A stretch of 64,000 nucleotides of DNA from Cynocephalus volans (GCF_027409185.1 NC_084462.1:180038071-180102070), one strand, 5' to 3'; positions 35,145 to 46,829 are shown, counted from the stretch's first letter. Program-made: numbers and translations. The notes: generated from the letters alone by a model not told the origin.

Positions 35145-36975
35145 GTCCAAGGCTACAGAAGGATTGGGATCTGAGCCCAGGCAAGGTCCCGGAGTGGGGG
35201 TTCTCAGCTACCCTGCCAAGGTGAAGGCAGGTGGATGGGGGCTAAGAGAGGGCAGGAAGGGCTCTGTGGTCACCAGCCTGCAATGCTCTCAGGGGGAGCC
35301 ATGTAATGGGACTCCTTGCGGGTGGGAAGTGGGACCTCAGGCTTCATTCGTGTGCTCATTCATTCATTCTTTCAATGGTTGCTTAAGATGGACTTGGTGG
35401 CTTGTGGCCATAGGTCTGAAAGTTGCCCTGGACCAATTTGTCCTTCAGATCCATCCTTGGCCCCATCAGGGCCCCTCTGGGTTAACGCTCTCAGCCCACA
35501 CGCCTGCAAGAGTGAAACTCCAGGCCCGTTCAGGTTTTCTTCTGTGCTAATACCTAAGAATCGAAGGAAAATCCAGCTGTCACACAAAGTCACTCCTGAT
35601 GGCCTTGATTTTATTCTTTACCTCACTCTGCATCAGAATGGCCTTAATGTGGCTTTTTCAAGGGACACCCATGCGGCAAGTCAACTTAGAAGAAAGCCAG
35701 GATAAGGGGATGCAGCCGGAGAGGGAGCTGTGGGGTGCACACACGGAGGCCAGTGCGAGTCTGCGCAGACCCGACGGGCAGACCGAGGTGAGGGGCACTG
35801 AGCTTCCCAGTGGCCAGGGGGAAGAAGGGGTCACGGGCAGCCTGAGATGGAAGCAGAGCGCATGCTTGGGCAGCGTCTTGGAGGAGGCTGACACGCTGTT
35901 AGGGCAAAGCGACTTGAGAAGGGAAGACAAACCTCGTCAGGAGCTCCTCTCTGCTGGGCTGGCCAAATCTGGCCGCGGAGTGGGAGGTGGGATGTTTGGG
36001 TTTTGTCTGCCGGCATCTTCTCCCTTGGGAATCTCTCCTTTTCTCACGTGGACACACAGCCCTAATAACCATAGTGCCCACCTCATCCACAGGGGTGAGG
36101 ATGTGACCCAGGAGGGCCAGTCACAGTCCCTTTTGGGAATTGCTGTGAGCTGGAGGAGAAAGATGAGCTGTCATGCACTGGGAGATCATGTGCTACAGTG
36201 ACAACGTAAGCAGGAGGTGGCTGCCCTGCCTCTCATGATGTTTGGAGGTGGCCATCTGCTTCAAGAAGGAATAAGGCCAGGGCCCAAGGGACAGCAGGGC
36301 TGGGCCAAAAGAAAAGGTAGTTGGATAAAGCGAGAACCCCAGCGAGAGCCTCTGCTCCTGGATCCAGCCACGCCTGACATCCAGCACTTTCCCAGACCTC
36401 TCAGTTAAGTGAGCCCACAAAGTACCGATAAATTGCTTTCATCAAATTGCTTTTGCAGGGAGTGACTCAGGCTCACAGAAGTATCCACTATGAGAAGGAC
36501 AGGGTGGGAGGGGTGGGAGGAGGAAGGAAACATACTCTTCAGGTGACTGCTAACTCCTATTTCTCTCACCTGAGCCTTTGATGACTGTGGGGCTGTGGTG
36601 GGACCCAGTTGTGCTCCCAGAATCTGGGATCCAGTGTCCCTCACTGGCCTCACTTTACAGACATTGGTGTCCTATCCGGCCACTGGGACTGCGGGAGCTC
36701 GCTGTGGCCTGGCACTGTAGAGGCATGTTTTGGGGAGGGGGTTGTGGTGGGGGCAAGGCAGACAGGTGCTGGTCCACGGAGCTCGCCGCCTGCTGGGCAA
36801 GGGCCACCAGAGGCCCCTGCGAGACCCTGCGTCAGGCCAGGGGATGCTAGCTCTTGCAGGAATAAGACTTTTTTTTCCCTTAGAAAATATTTTATTTCTT
36901 CACCAAGACAGAGAAGGAGATAGTCTAGGTGCTTCTGAAGCATTAATGTTTCGTTTTTAGTTATCCTTTGTCCTC
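35145..36975. other. Intergenic; short L2 tail at 35345-35385
   Basis: gtgctcattcattcattctttcaatgg at 35355 is a minus L2 tail. 36770-36800 has a CTCF-like ccaccagaggccc with one mismatch. Otherwise unique sequence, with no gene. Confidence 0.4.
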
Positions 36976-36979
36976 CCCC

Positions 36980-37200
36980 CAGGGCAGAGCTTCTCAATCT
37001 TAGCTCCATTGACATTTGGGACTGAATAATTCTTTGTCGCGGAGAGCTGTCCTGTGCATTAGGGGATGTTTAGAAGCGTCCCTGGTCTCTACCCACTGGA
37101 TGCCAGTAGTGTCTTTCCCCAACCCCAGTTGTGACAACCAGAAATGCCTCCTGGCATTGCCAAATGTCCCTGGAGGGGGACAAAAGTCATCTGGGTTGAA
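36980..37200 (-). mobile_element. MER20 (hAT-Charlie DNA transposon)
   Basis: Near full length in reverse: gcagagcttctcaatcttagctccattgacatttggg, ctgtcctgtgcattaggggatgtttag, ctctacccactggatgccagtag, ttgtgacaaccagaaatg and cattgccaaatgtccctggagg. In published human work MER20 copies carry regulatory activity in endometrial stroma; whether this copy does is unknown. Confidence 0.92.
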
Positions 37201-37289
37201 TCCCACCATCCCAGGAACTTCCACCTTCATGGTTCAGACACAGGAAGATACAGCAAAAAAGAGGGAGAGAAGTTATTTCTTCTTTCTTC

Positions 37290-37880
37290 TTTTTAGGTGA
37301 TTTTTAACTGTAGTGAAATATGTATAATGTAACACATTACATATCTAACCACCTTTAAGTGTAGTATTCAGTGCACTAGGCACACTCGTGTTGTCACACA
37401 ACCATCAGCATTATCCATTTCCAGAACTTTCCATCACCCCACATGGAAGCTCTGTCCCCATTGAACAGTAGCTCCCCCTACCCCCTGCCCAGCCCTGGTA
37501 ACGTCCATTCCTACTTACATACCTCACATAAGTGGGGTCCTAGGCTATTTGTCCTTTTGTGTCCGGTTTATTTTACTTAGCATAATGTTTCCAAGGTCTG
37601 CCCACGTTGCAGAATGTGTCAGAATTTCATTTTTCTCCTGGCTGAACGGTGCTCCACGGTGTGCACATACCACGTTTAGTTTCTCAGTTCATCCGTTCAC
37701 TGACCCCTGGGTTGTTCCCACCTCTTGCCTGCTGGGGCTAGTGCTGCTATGAACGCTGGTGTGCGAGTGTCCATCCGAGTCCTGCTTTCAGCTCTCAAGG
37801 GTACGTACTCAGAGGTGGAATTGCTGGATTGTACGGTAATTTAATGTTTAACTTTTTAAGGAGTTGTCGGACTGTTTAGA
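37290..37880 (-). mobile_element. L1 LINE 3' end (antisense)
   Basis: Antisense blocks in order: atttttaactgtagtgaaatatg, acacaaccatcagcattatcc, cttagcataatgtttccaagg, ccgttcactgacccctgggttgttcccacc, gctgctatgaacgctggtgtg and agaggtggaattgctggattgtacgg. About 590 bp. Confidence 0.92.
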
Positions 37881-37884
37881 AGTT

Positions 37885-38660
37885 AATTCCTGACTTTCGA
37901 ATTTCAGAACGGGCTTTTGAAGTTCACGTGAGAGGTGAAGGGAGAGTTGGGGCAGGTGAGCCGGGCACGAATACTGGGGTCTCTAAGCTACCAGCCAAGG
38001 GCCTGGTGCCCCAGATACCTGCTTGCTATGTCAGCCCCAGAAGTTACCTCACCCCAGGAGTAGGGCTGTGGGGACTGAGGACACCGAGGTGAGAATCAGC
38101 TTTTGCCACCGCATGGGATGGTCCTCAGAAGAGCTGAGTTATAGAGAAACAAAGCGATAGATCCCGCATGCCTGACTTTGTGGCTTGAGATGTGTGCCGT
38201 TGCAGTGCACCCCAAAGTTCTCCACTGTGAGCGTGACCACAGTATTTTTAGCCTGGAAATATTTGCAGGATGGGAGTTGCCCAACACCTACACGGACCGT
38301 AAAATAATTTCCATAAAGCAGCTGTAGAACACCTCGCTCGGAACACTGTGAGGCCTGTGAGCCCTCCAAGATCAACACAGCCCCAAACAAGGAGGGCTGC
38401 TGTATGGGGCCAGGCGGGGCGGCCGTTGGAAGCTGCGCACCGTCTACCTGGAACAAAGCCTGCAGTCTCAGGCCCGCCCATCTGCAGCCTTCTTTCCTGG
38501 TGGTGGTCAGGGATAGGACCAGGGGTCTGGGAGGAGGTGATAAAGGCCTTCTGTGTGTCTGTTTGGACCCGTGTGGACCATGGCCGGACTTCAGTAAGCC
38601 CAGAATGAGGGAGCTGGTCTTGAATATTCATGAGTCACCCCCACGGCCAGGGCCTGTTTG
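37885..38660. other. Intergenic unique sequence
   Basis: No repeat or gene. Isolated CpGs occur at 38410-38450. Confidence 0.4.
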
Positions 38661-38664
38661 GTCC

Positions 38665-38830
38665 ATGTACTTTCTCAGAGCCCTGGCTCCCTGCATCTGC
38701 ACAGCCATGCGAGGAAGTCACATGCTGCCCGGTTTGTAGACAAGGAATCTGGGCGCAGAGGGGGCTAGGATCCCCAAGTCAGCAGGGACCTTAGCACTGG
38801 CACCTGGTCTCCTGACCCAGCCCAGTCCCC
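38665..38830 (-). repeat. MIR SINE, diverged
   Basis: tttgtagacaaggaatctgggcgcagagggggctagg and ccaagtcagcagggacc fit reverse MIR. Confidence 0.5.
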
Positions 38831-39084
38831 TGCCCTCCCCAGTGCAGTGCCTGGGCTTGGGTGTCCTGTTTGCTGGTGTCTGGGTTGATTCCCATCAGTG
38901 TCACCACTGCACAAAGAGGACAGAGCAGACCAGAGTAGAGGAACAGGCCACTGAGACTGAGAAAGGGTGGACACCAGCTCTTGAAGACCTCAGGACAGCT
39001 GACCTCTTAGGTGGTCGTGTGGTACAGGTCTGCTGTCTCCCTCTTGGGCATGACACTGAGGGGAGGTGTCGATGAAAGACTAAC

Positions 39085-39290
39085 TCTCCCCTGGGGCTAT
39101 GGGTTTTAGTCTGGGCTCTCCCATGGATGGGCCTGTGTGCCCTAAAGGAAGGTCCTTAACCTCTCCGAGCTTTTCACCACTGGACAAATGGAGATGCTCC
39201 TGTAAGGTAGGGCGGTTGTAAGGACCAGGCTTAAGTGTGCAATAAATGTTTGCTGCTGGTGGTAGAGGTAGTGGCTGCTGTCAACATCAA
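39085..39290 (+). repeat. MIR SINE
   Basis: ttttagtctgggctctcccatgg, aaggtccttaacctctccgagc and caataaatgtttgctgctgg occur in MIR order. Confidence 0.75.
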
Positions 39291-39294
39291 GGGC

Positions 39295-40245
39295 ATAAGT
39301 CTGGTGTGAGGGCTTGACAAGGGGCAGAGAGGTGTCTGTGTGGTTGTCAAGAGAAAAAGTAGGAGACAGACCGCACCAGGGAGTGGGGACAGGGTCGCGG
39401 GGGGCACTCAGAATTCCAGCAGAGAGCTCTAACATTGCTGCCCCTGTCCTGTTTGGGTGCCCTTCCAGTGACCCTCTTCTGATGCCATCTGGTGGGTATT
39501 GAGCTGACCATGTAGTTCTGAGGGACAAAGGGAGCAGGGGTATCGAGCACATGTCCTACCTGGAGCCCAGGTGTGCAGGAGCTGGAGGGTAGCTGGTGCC
39601 AACTGGGGGCAGGGCTAGTCTTGGTCCAGCTGAGTAGATCCAGCCCACATGGGCACCAACCTTGGCTGAAAAGCTGAAAATCCCAAAGTGGACTCAAAAT
39701 GCAGAGAGCTGGCTGGGTCAACGATGGAAGTGCTTGGTCTGGATGGATTTCAGGTGTCTGGGCCAGCACCCATGGCAGGGCTTTCCTCACTACAGGGTGA
39801 ACCCACATGGGTGGGCAGAGTCTGTTTAAGGGGCCAAGATGGGACCCCAGGGCACCCAAGGTAGATGCCAGCTTTCTGTCGGTCCCTGGCACTCACGTGC
39901 CCAAAGTCCCTGGAGTCTACATGAAGATAGGGAAGGAAGAGGCTTCAAAATAGCATCTGCAGAGCTGACTGGGGCATGGCTACCCTGGCCTTCTGGAATT
40001 CCCCAGGGTACTGGGAGAACAGACAGAGATTTGGTAACAGAATCTCCTTCCTCTTATGCAAAATGGGGACCAAGAAAGGTATGGGCTTGGCACGTGGTGG
40101 GCACGTGGCCCAAGCTAGATCCCTTCCTCCTTCCTGGGAAGTGGGGACAATACCATGTCATGCCCACTGATGGGATGGATGTGGCATCGATGAGTACAGA
40201 GGCTAGTGGTAAAGCGCTAAATAAATGAGTAGATAGTTTGACAAA
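39295..40245. other. Intergenic; weak MIR at 39990-40220
   Basis: cctcttatgcaaaatggggac and aaagcgctaaataaatg suggest a decayed + strand MIR. The rest is unique. Confidence 0.4.
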
Positions 40246-40347
40246 CTACAAGTGCTCAGAGGAAAATAAAGCAGGGACAATGATAAGAATGTGGGGGATG
40301 GGGGTTATGGAAGACTTCCCTGGGAAGGTGAATTTGACTAAGACCTG

Positions 40348-40425
40348 AAGGAGGTGCAGGAGCAAGCTGTGTGGCAGTCCAGGGAAAAGGAGGTGCAGGA
40401 GCAAGCTGTGTGGCAGTCCAGGGAA
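40348..40425. repeat. Perfect 39-bp tandem duplication
   Basis: 40348-40386 and 40387-40425 are identical. L2 consensus order has one copy, so the duplication is local and recent relative to the L2. Confidence 0.95.
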
Positions 40426-40654
40426 AGGACCTTCGGCAGAGGCGACAGCCTGTGCAAAGGCCCCGGGGCAGGAGCCTTCCTGGTGTCTGAGTGACAGCAA
40501 GGAGGCCGGTGTGGCTGGTGGGGAGGCACTAGGGGGAGTGGCAGAGAAGGTCCATCAGGTAATTGGGGGGTGGACCTGAGGGTGGGATGCAGAAGAGGGA
40601 GGTGTGGAACGTAGACTCCAGTTAACGCCCTGATTACACATAAGACATGAGGTG

Positions 40655-40995
40655 TGTCTTAGTCCATTTGTGCTGCTGTAACAGAACACCACAGACTGGG
40701 TAATTTATAAAGAAAAGAAATTTAGATCTCACGGTTCTGGAGGCCAGAAGTCCAATATCAAGGTGCTGGCATCTGGCGAGGGCCTTCTTGCTGCGTCATC
40801 CCATGGTGGAAGGTGACAGAGGAGGAGGAGGAGGGAGGAGGAGGAGGAGGGGGCTGAACTCACCCCTTTATCAGAAACTGACTCCCATGATAAGTGCACT
40901 GATCGCCTCTTAAAGGTCCCACCTCCTAACCCTGCTGCGCTGAGGGTTAAGCTTCCGACACATGAACTCTGGGCAATGCATTCACCGCAGCTTGG
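40655..40995 (-). mobile_element. MaLR LTR (MST/MLT1-like), nested in L2
   Basis: cttagtccatttgtgctgctgtaacagaacacc, agactgggtaatttataaag, ttctggaggccagaagtcc and gtcccacctcctaaccctg form an antisense MaLR LTR. It contains an expanded purine (gga)n tract at 40818-40850. Confidence 0.88.
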
Positions 40996-41563
40996 TGGTC
41001 TGGCTTCGCTGGGCCCACCATACGCAGGAGAGGCAGGGAGGCCAGGAGAGGTTGTGGCCCTGACCCGGGCAACAGAGGCCGTGGGCTCACGTGGGTGGTT
41101 GATAGAGAGAGGAAGAAGTGGTTGGATTCTGGACACCTTTTGACAACAAAACCAACAGGACTTGCTGACGGGTTGGATATGGTTGTGGGGGAAAGATAGT
41201 GGTCAAGATGCCTCTAGGGTTTCTGGCCTGAGCAGCAGAAACATGGAGGTGGGTGCTGGCTTCATGGGCCCGTGGAGGGGACCAGGGGCTGGGACCTGGG
41301 TGCAGCTGACCATCTGCTTCCTGGGCGATGGCAGCTCTCATGGCTGCAGTTGGCACGCCCCCCAGGCCCCCAAATCAGGAGGCTGCATCAGGCTGGGGGA
41401 GGGGAGAGGTCTCAGAGCCCAAAGTGAGGGGGAACAGGGTCCACCTGTGGGCACACAGTGGGCAGCGGGGAGCCTGGGAGTCCAAAAGGCCCAACCTTCC
41501 AGAACCAGAAAGCCACGGGGCACATCACATAAGAAGAGTTTCCTCTCTCCATAAACGTGAGCG

Positions 41564-41660
41564 TGCACACACACACACACACACACGCACGCACGCACGC
41601 ACACATGCACACGCACACACATGCACACGCACACACAGGCACACGCACACACACACACAC
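41564..41660. repeat. CA-rich microsatellite
   Basis: About 97 bp of (CA)n with GC and TG interruptions (gcacgcacgc, acatgcacac). Likely length-polymorphic. Confidence 0.95.
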
Positions 41661-41684
41661 CCGTCTACTCTCACATCTGGGTCA

Positions 41685-42300
41685 TATATATAAACATTCA
41701 TGAGGTTATTGGGGACTTGTGTTTTTCTTTTTATACTTGTCTCTAAGTTTTCTAAAATGAATACATATTACTTGTATCAACCTCCCAAAAGCCCTATATT
41801 TTTCTTTTGAAATACTTCTATCATAGATACAGAGATTCTACTTTTGGAAAACTATGTAAAGGAATTAATCTGAAATGTGAGAAATTTGTTAGACAACAGT
41901 GATACTATGACAGACCTGTTTCTCCTAATCAAAAGTAAAATTTTAAACCATAAATGTCCCAAACGAAAAATCAGCAGCCAGCTGTGGTGCAGACCCTCAA
42001 TGAGCCATTGTGCAGCTCTGTTGGACTCTTTGTCTCTGTTGAATTTAGATAAACAGAGGGACAGACTTCTGCATGAGAACCAGCAAGAAGCAAGATTGCA
42101 GTTATGATCTCTGGCATGTGAAACAAAATTCAAAGGAAGTGAGCAGAAAAAAGACTGGAAGGAGATACATGGGCGCTGATGTTTCCTGTGCAGAACTATG
42201 GGTGATTTTTTTTCTTTTTAACTTTCAGCCTTCTCCAAGTTTTCTTTAAACAGCATGTATTACTTTCAGAAAGAAAAACTACCAGTTAATTTTCATTAAA
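41685..42300 (+). repeat. Two old L1 (L1ME-like) 3' fragments in tandem
   Basis: 41700-41795 (ctaagttttctaaaatgaatacatattacttg) and 42225-42290 (ccaagttttctttaaacagcatgtattactttcag) are two L1ME-type 3' ends. 41800-41900 (cttctatcatagatacagag...aaggaattaatctgaaatg) belongs to the second copy. Confidence 0.6.
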
Positions 42301-42304
42301 AAAA

Positions 42305-42425
42305 AATCCTACTCAGTCTTCAAATCCCACTTGAAAGACATGTTTCCTGGCAGGACATCCTCAATCCCCCACCCGAGGTTGTCCCCTCAGCTCTCAGACA
42401 TTCCTTCCTGCCCTCAGGGAGCTTT
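42305..42425 (+). repeat. L2 LINE fragment
   Basis: cttcaaatcccacttgaaagacatgtttcctggcaggacatcc is a sense L2 block. Confidence 0.55.
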
Positions 42426-42429
42426 GGGT

Positions 42430-43515
42430 CCAGAGGGAAAACCAGGGGAACCAAAAGTGGCTGCCACCCTCGGGGGGCGTGGACACCATGAGGACACCGT
42501 GGAGGCTAGCGGAGCCGGGAGTTGCCCTCACCTGGGTCACCTGGTCGCAGCCTCCCCGCCAAGGTGAGAGCTGGCGTCAGTTACCGGCCAAGGCCTCTGG
42601 GTGGCTCCACCTGCCCTAGGCTGGGAGGCTGTCCCCGCCCTGCTGCGCACCCCTCACGCTCTTCTCAAATGTCCTCCTCCCGCTGGCAGCAGAGGGCCAG
42701 CAAGCGACAGGGCTGGGAGGGCCCGGAAATGCCTATTCTCATTCTATTCAAGGTGGCCCTGGGGGCAGAAAAAGACCCTTCTGTGCCCCCAACCCCTGTA
42801 CACTGGGAGCAGAGAACCGTGCTGGGAATAGGCTCACATTTGTGCAGAGGTCAAAGATCTGGGACACGTGGCACCTTGGGGGGACTGGCAAAGATGAGGG
42901 ACATCCTGTACGCTTTGGCGTTGGGCAGGGCGGCTCCCGAGGCTGATGGGAGGGAATGGGGCAGTGGGTTCCTCCGTCCCTCCCTGTTTCACACTGTGGG
43001 GCCTCTGGCTTGGCCCCTTCTCCCCCATCTATCCTCCCACACATCCGGGTGCGTCTGAGACTGGCCTGGGCCCCCTCCCGTGCGCCCCTGCAGTGGGGTG
43101 GCCAGGCCTTGGCCGTTATGACGCCAAGGGAGCTGTTTGGCTGGGCTTTGCCTTGGCGTGATGGGAAGTTTTATTGACCAGGCCCTGCAGTCTGGATTTT
43201 GTCTAATGCAGCTGTCTGTGTTAGTTCCCAGGAGGGGTGAGAACATCCAGCCACCTGGCTGAGCTTGCTGGGAACGGACGTCAGGAGCAGCAACGGGGAG
43301 GCGGTGGGCCGCCATGGGGCCTGGCAGGGGGAGGACAGCTCCACGGGGCCCTGGGGCGCCTTCCCACTCCACGCAATTGCCGGCCAGGTCCCCCTCCTGG
43401 ACCGCCACTGGCAGGGCCTGACAACAGTTAAGGGGCTCCACAAGCCCCAGGCAGCACCCTGCAATCCCTCCCTCCACGAGGCCCACCAGCCTCAGGCCGC
43501 CATCGCCACCACCAA
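42430..43515. other. Intergenic, GC-rich
   Basis: No gene or repeat. Long open frames on both strands (178 and 181 codons) reflect GC content. Confidence 0.45.
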
Positions 43516-43519
43516 GGCC

Positions 43520-44080
43520 GCCAGGGGTGAGCAATTGGGAGGAAATAATCCTGTTGTCATCTCAATGCTTGGGCAATGAGCTGTGAAATTCTGTGTTTCC
43601 CAAATTTGTTATCAGCCTCGCTCCCCGTCCTCCTGAGCGGGCTGTACTGGAGAAATTCAGGAGACGCGCTGTGGTTCCTGTGACATGAGTTATGACAAGC
43701 TTGTGGCTCCGTGGCTGGGCGAACTCAGGCCCAGGAGGAATTTATCACTCCGGAGAGAGCCTTCAACAGGCTTCATTAGGCTGAAAACGATAATGAACAT
43801 CTTTAATAACGGCTCCCCTCTTATCGTTGGGCCACACGTATCCATCCCGGGGAGACACACCGGGCGACCGTCGTGGGCCTGCGGGCCCCTGTCTCTCCTC
43901 CCCTGGGCGCGGGCGGCTGCCAGGCCCGCGGCGACCGCCGGCAGGGGGCGCAGTGGGCTCAGCGACAGCGGCCGCCGCCGGGCAGTTGTCCTGCCCTTCA
44001 GGGGGACACAGGGCCCCAGCAGAGGCCAGCCGGACGCCAGGGAGGGAGCGTCAAGGCTTCTGGAATCTTCCAGGCCTGCG
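43520..44080. promoter_or_regulatory. CpG-rich islet with CTCF-like motif; candidate distal element
   Basis: 43520-43840 is repeat-free with CpG-bearing A/T cores (gaaaacgataatgaac, ttaataacggc, cttatcgttgg). 43880-44000 is strongly CpG-rich (ggcccgcggcgaccgccgg, gcgacagcggccgccgccg). ccggcagggggcgc at 43938-43951 fits the CTCF core with one mismatch. About 16 kb upstream of DLK1. Function is inferred. Confidence 0.5.
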
Positions 44081-44109
44081 CCACTTTCCGGATCCCTTCT
44101 AGCCATGCT

Positions 44110-44460
44110 TGAATAGTAGCCAAATTCAGACCCTCTCCAACCATTTATCTTTTCACTCCATTTCTTTTTATTTTAGAAACTGTTTAAACTATAAAATCGA
44201 CACTTAGGCACATGGTACTTTTTAAAAAAAAAAAAAGTGAGTTTTCCTCCCATCCCAGTTCCCCTGCCCACTCACCAGAGATGAGCACTAGTAACAGCCT
44301 CCGGAAACTTCCATGCATGTGCAAAGTATAAATAGAAAAGTGGATAGAGTGTGTATTCTTTTTCATTTTACACAGACGAGTTCATCTTAAACACGCTGTC
44401 GCGCAACTCCTTTTTTTAAAAAAAAAAAAATCAGTTTTGGAGATTTTCTAACCATGTTTT
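44110..44460 (-). repeat. Old L1 fragment (antisense)
   Basis: ccagagatgagcactagtaacagcc, cttccatgcatgtgcaaagtataaatag, gctgtcgcgcaactcctttttt and ttttggagattttctaacc follow antisense L1ME-type order. Two A-runs (44223-44236, 44417-44430) lie within. Confidence 0.6.
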
Positions 44461-44464
44461 TTCC

Positions 44465-44875
44465 CTTTCGTACGTGGAAGCCAGGGCAGCGGGTGGAAGT
44501 GGGCAAGCAAGTGGCGGGCCAGGGGCAGAAACACCCTCCAGCGTCTAATTCTGGGGGTTTCTGCCTTTCAGCCCCCTCCTCCAGGTCCCCAGCCCCCGCC
44601 CCGTTTCTGTCCCCTCTCCTCTGTCCACTGGGCCTAGCCGGGACCGCTTTATGGTCTCCACTAACCCGCTCCCTTTTCTCAGTCATGGCCGCCAGAGTGG
44701 CCGCTGGAGCTTTTTAAAGCTCTGACCTTGTCTTTCCCCTTCTCGGAGCCTGTCCGAGGCCCCCCCCACGACACTGCCCGGCGGCCTGGCATGCAAGACC
44801 CCAGCTGGGCAGCCCCTCCAACCTTCAGTCTCCTTAGGGACAGCTGCTCCCCTTGCTCGGCTGGGTCTCTGACTC
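44465..44875. other. Intergenic unique sequence
   Basis: catggccgcc at 44685 is a YY1-like core. Otherwise nothing is recognised. Confidence 0.35.
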
Positions 44876-44879
44876 GGCT

Positions 44880-45070
44880 CCCAAAATAGCCGGGCACGTC
44901 TGCGCCCTGGCCTTCCCTGGCACAAGTCTGTCCTGCTGCCGGGAAGGCCTCCCCCTCCCCTGCATTTGGCAAACTCATTTGTACCCTTCAAGGCCCATCC
45001 CCAAGGTCATCTCCGCTGGAAAGACTTCCAAAGGCTCTCAGGCCCTGCCTGGGCCTCCTGGGCACTCCTG
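44880..45070 (+). repeat. L2 LINE fragment
   Basis: aaactcatttgtacccttcaaggcccatccccaaggtcatctcc is a sense L2 block. Confidence 0.5.
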
Positions 45071-45254
45071 CAGCCTGGCCTGTGGGCGAGGACCCCGCCT
45101 GACCCATCCTTGGGCAGCCCATCCGGCTCAGGGCTGCTGCATGGGGGCTTGGGGACACGGGGGGGCTTGGGGCTTCAGGTTGGATGTGTCCTTCTGTTCT
45201 TCCTCCTTCGGGCACTGCTGTCCACCAGCTCCCGCTGGACGCTTACTAGGGCAC

Positions 45255-45375
45255 AGCGGACCTAGGAGTTTGTCCTGTGGCATTTCCGATTCACAGGCGA
45301 GACACTGAAGCCTCAGAGAGCTGTAAACGGCTTGTCTCAGGCCCCACAGTCTGTCTGTCTGTCCATGCTCTTCTC
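45255..45375 (-). repeat. MIR SINE fragment
   Basis: ttcacaggcgagacactgaagcctcagagagctg is reverse MIR. Confidence 0.6.
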
Positions 45376-45379
45376 TGCA

Positions 45380-46700
45380 ACATTACTCTCCCTTTTCAAA
45401 ATTCCAGCTTCCTCCAGCGCCAAGGAGCTTGCCCCCTGGGGCCACGCTGAAGGAAGACGGGGCAGTCCCAGATGCTGCAGTTGTGTTCCCAGGCCCTGAG
45501 TTGCTGCTGTGACAGTGATCGTGCGGAGGGGCCTCCATCTTCCTCAGGGGCCAGGCAGAAAGGGATGGCTGGGAATGCTCTGTGCTGCCTTGGCCAGGCT
45601 GGCCCCTGGAGGACGGGCTTGTGCTGTGATGGGCGACAGGGTTGAGGAAGGGTCCTCAGGTAGAGGGAACAAAAAGAACTGAGGCCTGGCAGTGGGAACT
45701 TGTGAGTGGGTGGGAAATGGAGAGTGGTCAGTGCCAGGGGCAGGAGGGGCAGGGCTGGGGACGTGGGGAGGGGAGGCCCTCATGGCAGCCAGGGAGCGGG
45801 GAGATGTGCCTCACGTGTTAGAACAGGGCTGCAGGAGGGGAGTGGGCCCCAGGATCCAGGTGATCTTTTGGTTTTGTTGTCACCAACCCAGGGACAGAAG
45901 GGGAAACTGAGGCCTGGGTGGGGGGGTGCAGTGATGATGTGTGCCACAGGCCTGCTCTTCTCTGGTACTCAGGCTCTGAGTGGGCCACAGGGACAGTGTG
46001 AAGGAACAGAGCAGCACTGGGCCCCTCGGGGGCCTCTCCGTGTCACTGGTTCCACAGTCAGGGTCTTTAGCCTTGCTAATTAGTCGCTAACTATAAACCC
46101 CGAGACATGTGCCTTACTTGATCACAGGGTCTGCTTTCCACACTCAGTTTTGCCTCTTTCTCCTGGAGAAAAAACCCAGCGGCCTCCCTTCTCTCGAGGA
46201 AGAGTCACCCGCAGATGTTTTTACAAAGTTGGGGCCAGGGAACATATGAATAAATGCCACGATTCATGTTTGCAAACCCCACCCTGCCAGCTTCTGTCTT
46301 GACGAGCAAGGGGGCTGGGTGGAGGCAGATGTGGAACCTGGGAATGCGGCCAAGGGCTTTGTGCGAGACAGTGTTCCCTGTAGCAGGCAGAGCTAAGTGG
46401 CATGCAGAGCAGGGAAGCTCCGTGACAATTGGGGGGCTCCGGGTGCCTGCAGGCTGGCCCACTGGCCAGTCATCGCCTGGCTGCCCCCAAACAGGTGGAC
46501 TGCCTTCTGGGGCTCCCAGTGGGGAGACCCCTGCCCAAGGCCCTCCAGAGAGGCTCAACTACCCTAAAGGTCAATGGGTACATTCCTGATTATTGTAATA
46601 GCAGCAATCAAGACAAGTGGTGCTGAGTCCTGCTGTTCTGCTCTCAGGCTCTCCCCCAGCCCCAGCCACCCATGGCCTCCCCCAGCCCTGAGAGGGGGGC
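45380..46700. other. Intergenic unique sequence
   Basis: Nothing assigned. gggacagaaggggaaactgaggcctgg at 45892 is a MIR scrap. Confidence 0.4.
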
Positions 46701-46704
46701 TCTC

Positions 46705-46825
46705 AGGGCAGAGGTCCTTAGCCCTATTTTACAGATGTGCACACTGAGGTCTGGTGGAATTCAAGACCCCTATTCAATGAAAGGCATCAGCCGTGCAGTG
46801 TTGTGTAGGCAAGGCAGGTGGGACT
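46705..46825 (-). repeat. MIR SINE fragment
   Basis: tccttagccctattttacagatgtgcacactgaggtctgg is reverse MIR. Confidence 0.65.
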
Positions 46826-46829
46826 GGGT

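Larger units (their letters stand above)
40250..41400 (-). repeat. L2 LINE, split by a MaLR LTR
   Basis: Antisense L2 left piece (40250-40650): gaaaataaagcagggacaatg, ctaagacctgaaggagg, ctgtgcaaaggccccggggcagg and caaggaggccggtgtggctgg. Right piece (41085-41250): gaagtggttggattctggacacc, caacaggacttgctgacgggttggatatgg and tagggtttctggcctgagcagc. The two are colinear in L2, so 40655-40995 is a later insertion. Confidence 0.88.
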
